Below are positions 9,801 to 18,616 of a stretch of DNA of 20,368 nt, one piece after another. Numbering within the stretch: position 1 is the stretch's first letter; each line of letters begins with the position of its first letter. Origin of the DNA: Reticulomyxa filosa (lineage: Eukaryota > Foraminifera > Reticulomyxidae); contig ASPP01011113.1 of the NCBI GenBank assembly GCA_000512085.1, positions 1-20,368 on the forward strand. The letters are read 5' to 3'. The translations under genes and the position numbers were made by a program. The notes under the pieces are model-generated. The model did no database searches. It was given only the letters and a program-made list of their open reading frames with translations, and was not told the DNA's origin.

Positions 9801-12382
9801 AATTTCGTCCAGTTCATTTGCGTTCTCAATTTGATCAACTCTCTCTTGCTTTCGTCCAGTTGAGATCGCAAGTTCTCCATTTCTTGTTTGGACAATCGTA
9901 CTTCATCATTTTCGACTTCTTCTTCTGCCATGCTTAGCCATTTTTTCATTAGTTGAAAGCTTGGGAATCCCCCCTCTGGTTATTCGTTTACAAAAAAAAA
10001 AATTATACATATACATACATGTATGTGTGTATACACAAGTGTATGATAAATAACCATGAATTAATTGCAATTCTTGCAAAAGTTGACTCTTTTCTTGAAA
10101 TTGCTGAATCTTTTCTTCTTCAGTTTTGTTTTGATCATCAGGTGACTCTTCATCACACATGGCACGCAATTTGACGGCCATTTCTCCCGTGGTGCTTAAT
10201 AAAATGATTTTTTCAAAGATAGTCCACAAATAGGTCTTTGATTTGGGTATTAGTAATAGTCCAGCCAAAATGTGAGTCAAATCGGGCAAATGCTTTTCGC
10301 GTAATGCCTTTTTGAACAACAAATGATACGCTTGCTCAGGATCACTGAGATTGGTATTGTTCCAAATGACTTGTTGATCATCTTCATCTTTCATGTCGTA
10401 ATACAATTGCAATTGCTGCGCTAGCAGTAGGTACTGTGGTTCAATGATATCATCATTCTCCACCACTTTGCGAATCAAACGTTTTACAATGCGGGCGTCT
10501 GCAAACAAGGTCTTTTTTGGCTGTTCTTTGTCTGTTGTTTCATCATCACCCTTTTTGTCCTCATTTTTATTGCTTTCTTGTTTATCTTTCTCTTTGTCTT
10601 TATTGTTTTTATCTTTATCTTTATCTTTATCTTGGTCTTGATCATCTTGCTCCTCATCATCACTGATTTCACCCTCGGCGATCAACTTCTTTACCACTTC
10701 ATGTAGTCGTTTCATCATTTCCTTTAATTCATGGACATTATAAAGAAGGAAGAGGACTATTCATTATCCAGGTATGTAAGACGAAAAGCAGACAAACACA
10801 AACTTGTAATATACTGTCAAATCCAAGTTCACTCAAATTGTGTCGAGCCAAGACACGTTCATCAATTTCCGGCATAAAGCCTAATGCGGCATTGATTAAT
10901 TGCAATGCCGCGCAACGAAAGTTGAGATCGGTTTCAAAATAAATGCCACGCACAAACTCCTCAAAGACGCTGCCGTTGTTGTGAGCATCGCTATAGGCAT
11001 GTAGTGCTCCCGTCACTTTGGATAGGCCGTCATCGTTGTATACCATCAACGCGGTCAACAATTTGGTGACCTTCAATCGAACTTCCACATTTCGATTTTC
11101 GAACATATTGGTGATCGCTTGCACTGCGTGACTGAGATTTGTGTGTTAACCCCATCTCATGCAAAGACAAATCGTATAAATTAATTTTAAATATGTTAAA
11201 TAAGTTTATACCTGTGTTCAACTAAAAGACCACATCCGATATTGACTCCGTCAATATCCTGTGTGTCCAAAATGACCGTCACGATATCAAGTATGCCGAG
11301 GAGCCAACGATGATCCTGAACATTGCGGACTGCCAATGTGCACAGAGATGTGATGCCCGATGCCGCTACAAAATCCTCGACCAACGACGAGGATCCTGAG
11401 CTTTTGATCACCGCAGATTTTGCAAACATTGTCAAAATGCGGGCAATTTCTTGAATGTATACCAATTGGACGACATGTGATTGTCGCAAGAACTAGGTCC
11501 CACATTAACAAACACAACTGTGATATACCTTTTTCCTTAAATAAATAAAGTCAAAAGACAACACCAAACATCGGCAAATAGTTTTCCACCATTGGGCTTG
11601 TTTTTCCACGTTTCGAACATTTCGATCATCACTTGTTGTTGTTGTGAGTCTATTGATTCTTCTGTCTCGCTATGTCGCTTAGTCACCACCCGACTACTTA
11701 TGGCCAGTGCAGGCTTTGTTTCCGATTGTGGGAGCTGTGGCGTCACTGGTCCACTGATCACTGGTCCTCTCGCTCTTTTATGCACACATGCATATGGTAT
11801 ACATGTGGGGATCAACCAAAAACGTAAACATCAATTTGGCTTTTTTTCTTTTCTTTATTCCCCTCTTTCTCTATCTTGTTCTATTCTCAAAAACATAGAT
11901 TGCAAATCAATCTACATACCCTCCACTACCACTTGGGTTACAGTTGAGCAATATCGCAGCTGCTTTGTCTCTATCTTCTCCACTGCTGAAAGCAAAATAA
12001 TGCTCGCCTTGTTTTTTGAGCTTCATTTTCATTCCAAAATCTTCACGGTCTTTTTCAAATTGATACAACTCAATCACGTGCTCATTCAAATCAAATTCAA
12101 ACCGAGGCGAGTTGGGTATCTTTTCAAACTCGTGTTTGTCACGATAGATGCGCAATGTTTGACTACTGCATTCTATCACTACAAACCTTGTTTTGAATTC
12201 ATTACTGTGAAACATTTTTTGTGGTTTTTTATAACGAACGTGCTCTTTGAACGTGTCACTTGTCCCGTCTCTTGAGCATTTCGGTTCGTCTGAGGACGTG
12301 TTACTGTTATTGTCAAATTTCCACCATTCGCGCTACCTGCAGTACTACTATTCTGCGCCTGCTTTTTTCCTGTCTGACTCAT
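6843..12382 (-). CDS. formin: PH-GBD/FH3-FH1-FH2 (10 exons)
   Basis: Exons in transcript order are 12382-11920, 11774-11570, 11492-11212, 11131-10804, 10721-10055, 9975-9740, 9645-8426, 8320-8073, 7995-7764 and 7666-6843. All introns are GT-AG with consistent phases, and the product is about 1567 residues. An in-frame TAA lies just upstream of the ATG. A PH domain covers about 47-152 (FKTRFVVIECSSQTLRIYRD). The GBD/FH3 armadillo region runs to about 650 (KVTKLLTALMVYNDDG) and includes an Asp/Lys-rich insert. A coiled coil follows. FH1 is at about 748-905, FH2 at about 910-1330, with lasso LHWNALKR, knob NVSIGLSRLK and GNYMNSGTKKGGAIGFKLDT. The tail is Lys-rich and no clear DAD motif was found. 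Formins nucleate and elongate unbranched actin filaments from the barbed end, and FH3/PH regions place them at membranes. Two frame changes are needed, at 12215-12230 (T6 runs, one base missing) and near 7265-7273 (T9, one base extra). Confidence 0.95.
9190..9560 (-). repeat. degenerate coding repeats of the formin FH1 region
   Basis: The FH1-coding stretch is built from short repeated units that encode Ala/Leu/Val-Pro alternations. The + strand shows runs of GGAGCAGGAACTGGAGCAGG-like sequence at 9366-9450. Units of GGAP followed by a Pro-alternating stretch recur roughly every 14-20 residues. Such repeats often change length by slippage between strains. The matching + strand open frame (Gly/Ala/Thr-rich) is only its shadow. 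Confidence 0.75.
10608..10632 (-). repeat. TTTATC hexanucleotide repeat coding (Lys-Asp)n
   Basis: About four tandem TTTATC copies on the + strand encode a Lys-Asp repeat on the formin strand. They sit inside a longer Asp/Lys/Glu-rich insert (about 10520-10660) between the FH3 armadillo segments. This insert is probably a disordered loop of variable length. Confidence 0.8.
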
Positions 12383-12825
12383 TCCTGGTCGTTAATCTTT
12401 AAAACATTAAAAAAAGGCAGCACTAAAAACTTTTGTCGTGCTTTTGCTCAAGTTAAACAACAAAACTTGTCACAATTTTAAGAAGATTGCATCATGTATT
12501 GCTCGCGTTTTTGTTAAAAAGAGTCAAGCATTATCTTTGAACTTTAACAAAATTTCACAAAGTTTGAGTACCACATAGTATTTGTGAGAAAGTTAACATT
12601 GTTTTTTATATTTTTTTGTTTGTGGAGTGTTATAACTAAAAAACAAGCATTAAAATGTGTTCCATTTTTGAAATAAATCAGAATTGTAAAGTTTACAAGT
12701 AATTCAAAACTTAGTGGGAAAGTTTTCAAAGACGAACACTAACTTTCAAGGCTTGTAACACAAAATTTCAAAGTTCTATCACAAAAACAAAGCAGTTCCA
12801 TTGATTTTCCTTCGAAATTTGAGAA
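12383..12825. promoter_or_regulatory. divergent promoter region
   Basis: This 443 bp spacer separates the formin ATG (reading left) from the ATG of the membrane-hairpin gene (reading right), so it must hold both promoters and 5' UTRs. It has several variants of an AACTTT/AAAGTT word: near 12540 (AACTTTAACAAAATTTC), 12558 (CACAAAGTTTGAG), 12720 (AAAGTTTTCAAAG), 12741 (AACTTTCAAGG) and 12768 (TTCAAAGTTC). No TATA box or known factor site can be assigned. Confidence 0.5.
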
Positions 12826-14240
12826 ATGGCCTCAAATCAAGGAAATAAAAAGAAGCAGTCTTCTGTCTGCTGTGTTGTCAACCAAAGTAAACCTTTGGAA
12901 GAGCCTTTGATTGAAATGCGTAGCAGCTCAACAGGTTAGCAACGGCGTGGTAAGTTGGCATTGTTCGTTGTAGTTGTGCCAAACTGTAGACAAAAAAAAA
13001 AAAAAAAAAAATTGAAAAATACAGATATGAAAAGCTATGAACATGAAGGTGTTGTAATGCATATGGTTCGTATTGTACATGTTGTTGAAAGTAGTATTTG
13101 TTAACACACATACACAAAACATACATAAAAACGGGATTGGAATAACGTTAATGATGGTCCAGAAGAAAAGATGTTAAATGTGAAAATGCAAGGAAGAAGT
13201 GCAAGTGAAAAGGAAAAACGGCAAATAAACTTTTTGAAAAGCGTGATGTCGAAGGCGTTGCAAGCAGAGTCGGTGCGAATCGATCACAACGATTTGCTTC
13301 ATCAAAAACCGATGATGAAGGATATGTTTATTGACAGTCACATTGCAACCGCAACGATCATTCATGGTTTGTTGTTACTTATTTCGTTGGGACTAATGGT
13401 GCTGATGTTTTTTGGGTAAACTCCATTTTGCCAACATAAATCAGCTCACAAGCCAACAAAGGACAGAACAAATGAACAAATAAACAAATAAACAAATAAA
13501 TAAAAACAGAATGAAACCAGCCTCGGTAATGTTGGGAGGGGTGGCCATTTCGAGTAATGTGTTCGGTCTGACTCAAAGCATGTATGGCGGCAGTGTCACA
13601 AAGAAAGGACAGAAATTAGACAAAGCCTTGCAAAAGTTCGCCGTCATAGTGGCCCAATTCGCGAAGGCACTAAAAATTCAAGAGACATATTTCAATGAAA
13701 TGAAAAAGTCATTAAATGAATTGATAAGAATCCTTGATCCATTTTCTCGTGAATCCAAAAATTTGGACATCAAAGCTCGCGATACCACAAACGCACTCAC
13801 GATCATTCAAAGCGAGGTTATGCACCAACACACATTGTGGCTACGAGCTTGGTTCGATCAATATCACTTGCTGGACAATCGGGCGGAAATTGACCAAAAA
13901 GAATACTCTGATTTTGTGGAAGCTTTGCCTATCGAGTCAAAAAAGTGCTTGCAAGAGCTAAATAAACAGCGAACCGAAGCAAGCACCTCACGTCACAGCG
14001 ATAGATTATCCTATTACGATCTAGGGGCTTTGATCGAACGTGTCATTCATTCCCAATCCAACTTGTTAAGAATCAAACTCACCCAAATAAAAACGTTTTT
14101 CGAAAGAGTCTTTTTTGTGTGTTCTCCCTCTGACTTTTACATCATTGGATACCAGCACAAGCATCAAGAGAGATACCGAAGAAAAAATTGACAGTGGAAA
14201 ATTCGTAAGAAAGCTGAGTCAGAAAATAGAAGAGGGCTGA
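12826..14240 (+). CDS. unrecognised protein: membrane hairpin plus helical region (4 exons)
   Basis: Exons are 12826-12934, 13163-13415, 13510-14107 and 14169-14240, together 1032 nt and 343 residues. Phases match at every junction and no frame correction is needed. The second exon could start at 13166 instead of 13163, changing one residue. The N-terminus is basic with a Cys pair (SSVCCVVNQ) that might be lipid-modified. Two hydrophobic stretches lie at about 98-121 (IIHGLLLLISLGLMVLMFFG) and 125-142 (ASVMLGGVAISSNVFGL), separated by a few residues and joined by an intron between them; this suggests a hairpin with both ends on the same side. The following ~200 residues look helical and charged, with BAR-like or tether-like character, but I cannot assign a family. 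It is divergently placed to the formin. After the TGA the frame stays open for 22 codons (see findings). Confidence 0.75.
12992..13011 (+). repeat. A20 tract in intron 1 of the hairpin-protein gene
   Basis: Twenty consecutive A lie inside the longest intron of the window (12935-13162, 228 nt). The preceding ~55 bases are richer in G and C than the rest of the intron. A small retroposed insertion ending in poly(A) is one explanation; simple slippage is another. On the - strand the tract followed by GTCTACAG also looks like a 3' splice site. Confidence 0.8.
13474..13505 (+). repeat. AAAC/AAAT tetranucleotide repeat in intron 2
   Basis: ACAAATAAACAAATAAAC-type tandem units fill the 3' half of the intron 13416-13509, just before the acceptor ACAG. 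The intron lacks a pyrimidine tract at its 3' end. Confidence 0.75.
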
Positions 14241-15829
14241 GTAACTGCAACCTTTGGCAAAGACTTCTTTGCTTCCAATTTCGTGTCCCAGTACAAACCT
14301 AGGGGATAAAAAATCATTACAATAAGTAATTACTACATCCATGTACCATTTTTTCAAAATTAGCCAAAGGTTGAAAACTATCGCTTTTTGTTCAACGTTG
14401 GAAAAAAAATAAAGAAAATACAAAGGTTGATATTTTCATTTTGTCTCGTATTCATTTTACATTCAATCTACCAATTTCCTTCCTCTCTCAAAGTTGTTTT
14501 GCAACTTTTTTCACTGAATTCTAGACCAGACTTTCATATCACATTACCTTTTTTTGCCCATTGCACGACAATGACTAATCAGTGCAAAAGTGCATATCTA
14601 CCATAAAAGACAGCGACAAAAACAAATTTACAAAATATTTTTTATGGAAACATCAACAATATATCGTGTCTGGCTTCAGTTTCCCTAATGTTGTTTGTTT
14701 TAACAATGAAACCAAAATCAAATATGTCTGTTGTAAATTATTTGAAGAGTTTTATTTACCCTTTTTTAAGATTAAACAAAAAATTGACTAGATTTCACAA
14801 TAATCTTTGCAAATATTGTCTGAAACGACAGTGTGAAAGACAAGATCATCAAAATTTAAGGTGGGACAGATCATTCAATCAATAAATGTTAAATGTATTT
14901 AAACCACTTGCTGGCGGAGAAGGCGACGCTAAACCAACAAACGTATAAACAATTAAGAAATCATTACGCAAAATGAAGAAGCATTGACGTTATTGACTGG
15001 AGATTAAATAAAGCAACAATTAGAAGATGCTAATAATGACGTTTTGAAAAAATGGATTACAATGATATTAAAAAGTAGATTATAAAGAATATAGTATTTT
15101 GTTGGAATCCAAACATTTTATGAAAACGACATAACGTGAGCAATGAAGAAAGAAATTTGGATGATGTAAAAACAGTAGAATAAATTTTGCAATGTAATGA
15201 ACAATATTTTAGTTATTTTACCTATTAAAAAAATATAGTAACTTTTGAAGTTGAAAATAACAGCACGTAATAAAAAGAAATTGATTAATACAAATGTAAT
15301 AAAAAGTGATTAGTAATTTTGATATATACACATTGACGGGAATATGATGAATCATATAATTTAATAAGAAAAATGTTAATAATAAACAAATGCAAATGTT
15401 GATTAGATAAACATTACCTTTAATTTTTTCAATAGAATAAGCAAATAAATAATTATATCGAAAACAAAGAAAAATAGAAACTTCAAAAAATATTGTGGTA
15501 TTTACTATTAATTTGCAAAAATATTTGAATGTTATGTAAATGTAAACATAAAATAATTATGTATTGAGTATGATCGACAGACAATGAATGCAATTGAAAT
15601 AAAACGAAGTGATATGAAAAAAGTATGTTGAAAGAAAAATATGATAAAATGATATGTTGAACAATAAAAAATGAAAATAATTATTTACAAATAAACAATA
15701 AAATATTTTAAATTATAAATTATAAGATATAACATAAATTTACTAAAACAATATCAAATAAGTTAGATATTTTGAATATAATAAATAAGTAGTCGATTTA
15801 CAAATTTAAAATTAGCTAGTTCATCTTTA
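14241..15829. other. AT-rich gene-poor region
   Basis: After a short open continuation of the preceding gene (to about 14309), no gene is visible. An AATAAA word at about 14408 could serve the preceding gene. From about 14900 onward the + strand is A-rich and poor in C. Around 14965-15130 a frame that starts NEEALTLLTGD is broken by TAA stops but keeps protein-like composition, so it may be a very old coding remnant. The rest shows only AT-rich sequence with frequent stops on both strands. Confidence 0.5.
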
Positions 15830-16590
15830 TACTGGACTGAACTTTTTCCAATGATTGTCGGATTGTTTCGATTTCACTGCATATCATTGTTGTGATACCT
15901 TTGATTGGGAATTCTAATCCGATCAACTGCGACTGAGATGACCAATCCTGCTCATTCAAGTCCTTGGTCTGCGAATATCACGATTGTACTTTCAGCCAGT
16001 GTGATTAAAATCTCTTCTGATGTTGGCACCTTCTATTTTTCTAAAGAATGTGGGAGTCTTGCAATCTGCATTGGTAAATTGCTTTTATGTGAATATTGAT
16101 CAGGTTGCACATCTGGAACACTAACTTCAAAAGCATGGATATGATCTTGATAATGTAGATAATTTTCATCTATAACTTATCTTTACATTCCACAATTAAT
16201 AAGCCATAGATAAATTATGATTTGGAAACTTCTTACTCCAACGAATGTGTTTGTGATACAATTTTAATTCTTCTTAGTTCACATGGAGGCATATGTGAAA
16301 TTACATTCAATGTGTCATATAATGTCGATTTCATAATACCAAGGATATTGCACATTGATACTCTTTGAATTCTCTGATGCCCCATTCCGGAATGCACAAG
16401 CATACTACAAAGATGGCCTGATAATTGTTGTATATAATAGATTATAAACTGATAAGCTTGGACGAATCACTTTGTACGAACACAGGAATGTCAAATATCC
16501 AAGTTTCTTTGATGCTTTGCCATAAACGTAATTAATGTGATGCTGGAATGTCATTTATTGATCACAAATATTTCACATAATCTACTTATT
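15830..16590 (-). mobile_element. LINE fragment A: RT thumb to RNase H, decayed
   Basis: Reading right to left, translated pieces in several frames match copy B piece by piece. INYVYGKASKKLGYLTFLCS (near 16480-16540) corresponds to VNYVYGKAARKLGYLTYLCS in B. IQRVSMCNILGIMKSTLYDT (near 16320) corresponds to IQRIAMCRIGVMNQTVYDT. NLPMQIARLPHS (near 16060-16090) corresponds to TPPMQIAIMPQS. STIVIFADQGLE (near 15956-15990) looks like the start of RNase H, where TDGS would be expected. It is broken by stops and frameshifts, is clearly inactive, and belongs to the Jockey-like class of non-LTR retrotransposons by domain style. Confidence 0.75.
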
Positions 16591-16689
16591 CAATATTGCT
16601 TCAATTTAATTTTAATTTCATCTTTGGATATTTTCTTTTGTTCAATAAATGGAAGATGTTGCAATGTATCACATTCAGACATCAGGATA

Positions 16690-17640
16690 AAAAGAATCTC
16701 ACAAAGATGAAATTAACATTACAGAATAAAACCTGAAAGAATGCGATCACGTGAAGTATCTTGGATTGTTTCTTGATTACCATATGACGTATTCCAAGCA
16801 TGTTAATTACGTATACGGCAAGGCAGCGAGGAAACTTGGATATTTGACATACTTATGTTCATACAAAGGAGTCAGACCAAGTTTATATATGTACAATTTA
16901 TTATACAAGACAATCATCTGTCAAAGTATCGAGTATGCATCAGCATGTTGGAATGGTACAGCAGACACTCATAAGAGACAATAGGAGCGTATACAAAGGA
17001 TTGCAATGTGTCGAATTGGTGTGATGAACCAGACTGTATATGACACAGAAAATATTATTTCCCAACTTCCTACTCTTGAATGGCGACGAAGACAAGAAGA
17101 AGTGAAGTTGTACAACAAGTGTATCAGATGGTCAGGTCGATTCAATGGTCATAATCTTGTATTGGCATACAAGATTTGGAATGAATCAAGACCAAAGACA
17201 CATCTAAATTACTATCGATATTATCCATGCAGCTGATTCTGGAGAACCTGATTCACATACAATACCAAATACTCCACCAATGCAAATTGCAATAATGCCA
17301 CAATCGAACAAATTACCTTTTGCAATATTCAATGAACAAACATCAGACCAGGTTCTGGTATCGTTGGATGATGATTGTATTGTGATATTTTGATTGGAGA
17401 TGCAGGGCTTGTAATTCAAGATCCAAGTTGCCAAAATGGTTGGAATTGGAATATCCGATCAATAGTATTACGACCAATATTAGATCTAAGATTGAAGCAT
17501 TGAAATATGTCGGTGATCATTACATATTCCATTGTGGAGGAGTTCGTGATTAATGCAATATTCAACAAATGATTCTGACATCTATAAATTGCAAATTATT
17601 GATTGTCAGAAGATATTGAAATCGATTAATTGTAATGTTT
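16690..17640 (+). mobile_element. LINE fragment B: RT thumb and RNase H, decayed
   Basis: The frame from 16751 starts with KYLGLFLDYHMTYSKHVNYV, the conserved VKYLG motif after the reverse transcriptase palm, and includes SIEYASACWNG and RIQRIAMCRIGV. A single in-frame TAG at 16982 interrupts it, and the same frame continues to 17236. After a frameshift, PPMQIAIMPQSNKLPFA leads to DDDCIVIF (17375-17390). The RNase H core follows in pieces: AGLVIQDPS, KIEALKYVGDHY and IIDCQKILKSIN. The TDGS stretch with the first catalytic Asp is missing. This is the 3' half of a LINE ORF2 lying divergent to copy A, and it is inactive. Confidence 0.85.
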
Positions 17641-17874
17641 TTCTTTAATTACTTTTGTGTGGACCTTTCTGGTCGTTGTAAGATTTTGTGCTCTTTTAAC
17701 TTGAAAGACCTGATCTTGTGCAGTAGAGAGTGCAAGTTGATAATGAAGCGATAGATCGAAGCTTGACACGTCCCCACTGCAGCTCATCTAACCTATCTAA
17801 CAGGAAGAATGTATTGGCGGTTGGATAGTTTCCTCAAAGATCGAATAGGATAAGTAGTATTAAGCGTCTGTTCA
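17641..17874. other. non-coding stretch between LINE fragments B and C
   Basis: No open frame of note. The stretch 17690-17800 is less AT-rich and could be the 3' untranslated part of copy B or host sequence. No poly(A) tail or target-site duplication could be identified. Confidence 0.4.
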
Positions 17875-18081
17875 AAATTCATTTCAATGTGGGATGTTGC
17901 ATTGTGGACATTTATTTATACAAGTGATGAAAAAGAAATGGAACTAAAATTAATGCAAACAAGTTTGGATAATGTGTCATTATGGGCATTAAAATGGAAA
18001 ATATTATTGGCTCCAGATAAGACTCAATCGATCACGTTCAAGATGAAGCCAAATGGATATTTCATTCAGGCTTTGTTGTAA
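17875..18081 (+). mobile_element. LINE fragment C: RT segment after motif C
   Basis: The frame contains ALWTFIYTSDEKEMELKLMQ and LAPDKTQSITFKMK, typical of the stretch just after the YADD box of reverse transcriptase. Compared with the - strand copy D, 13 bases that encode the core of the FADD box are absent, leaving GM(L) joined to ALW. The piece stops at 18081 and is followed on the right by copy D in the opposite orientation. It is inactive. Confidence 0.8.
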
Positions 18082-18163
18082 TAACACTAGTTGGTCGCTC
18101 ATTTACATCACTTGTAAATATTGATGTCTACAATGCCACGTCATCAGCAAACATGCCACACTG
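17885..18163. repeat. imperfect inverted repeat joining LINE fragments C and D
   Basis: The left arm 17885-17929 and the right arm 18106-18163 (complement) share GCATTGT(G/A)GACAT and ACAAGTGATG. The right arm has an extra TGCTGATGACGTG. The arms are the same part of the reverse transcriptase in opposite orientations, with about 175 bases between them. Confidence 0.8.
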
Positions 18164-18616
18164 AATAGGCTGATGAATCACTGTCGATAGGTCATTAATA
18201 TACAATATGAACAATATTAGGGATAAAGCAGATCCTTGAGGGACTCCAGTATTGAATTCAATCCATTCTGAATGAACTCCATTCAATATAACCCTCCCAA
18301 GTCGATCTGATAAATTTCTCCAAACACTGTCATATGCTGCAGAGATGTCCAACAACACTGCATAAGTAACTGAATCGCAATCGAATGACTTGTGGATTGT
18401 CTCAGTCACTAAAACCGAAGGCAAGACCCTGAAGGCCTGGAGCCCCGAAAAACCAGGAAACCAAAGAAAAGCTCCGAAGGCCGAAAACCAAAGAAAAAGA
18501 CAACAGAAGGAATGGAAACTTGCAATAGTTTTGTTCAATTTTGTAAGTGGATAGTGTTGAATTTTATCTATTTTAATTTGATTGAAATTTACCTCCGAAG
18601 CATACGACGTCACCAC
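18085..18616 (-). mobile_element. LINE fragment D: RT motifs A, B and C
   Basis: Reading right to left, LVTETIHKSFDCD leads to motif A VLLDISAAYDSVW (18319-18357) with its catalytic Asp. Motif B is GVPQGSALSLILFILYIND (about 18190-18250). Motif C is FADDVAL (18131-18151) with both catalytic Asp. The next codon, Trp in copy C, is TAG here (18128-18130). The homology continues with IFTSDVNE and ends near 18090. This is the palm of a LINE reverse transcriptase, cut off at the 3' side. Sequence upstream of about 18415 in this frame does not look like reverse transcriptase. Confidence 0.9.
18415..18505. repeat. GC-rich island with short direct repeats
   Basis: Within AT-rich surroundings this ~90 bp is rich in G and C and repeats words such as AAACCAAAGAAAA (twice, about 18458 and 18485) and CCGAAGGC variants. 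It sits in the LINE frame directly upstream of LVTETIHK, where normal reverse transcriptase sequence (motif 1-2 region) is expected. It is either an insertion or a low-complexity expansion. Confidence 0.6.

Noticed and set aside
652-12382. Programmed +1 frameshifting of the Euplotes type
   Set aside because: The breaks are of both signs, have no common stop-codon context and mostly sit at homopolymers.
14142-14423. - strand open frame of 93 codons overlapping the end of the hairpin gene
   Set aside because: It overlaps the supported last exon of the + strand gene and has no start context, domain or splice partner.
15830-17640. Twin-priming (5' inversion) as origin of LINE fragments A and B
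   Set aside because: Twin-primed inserts contain complementary parts of one copy, whereas A and B cover the same domains.
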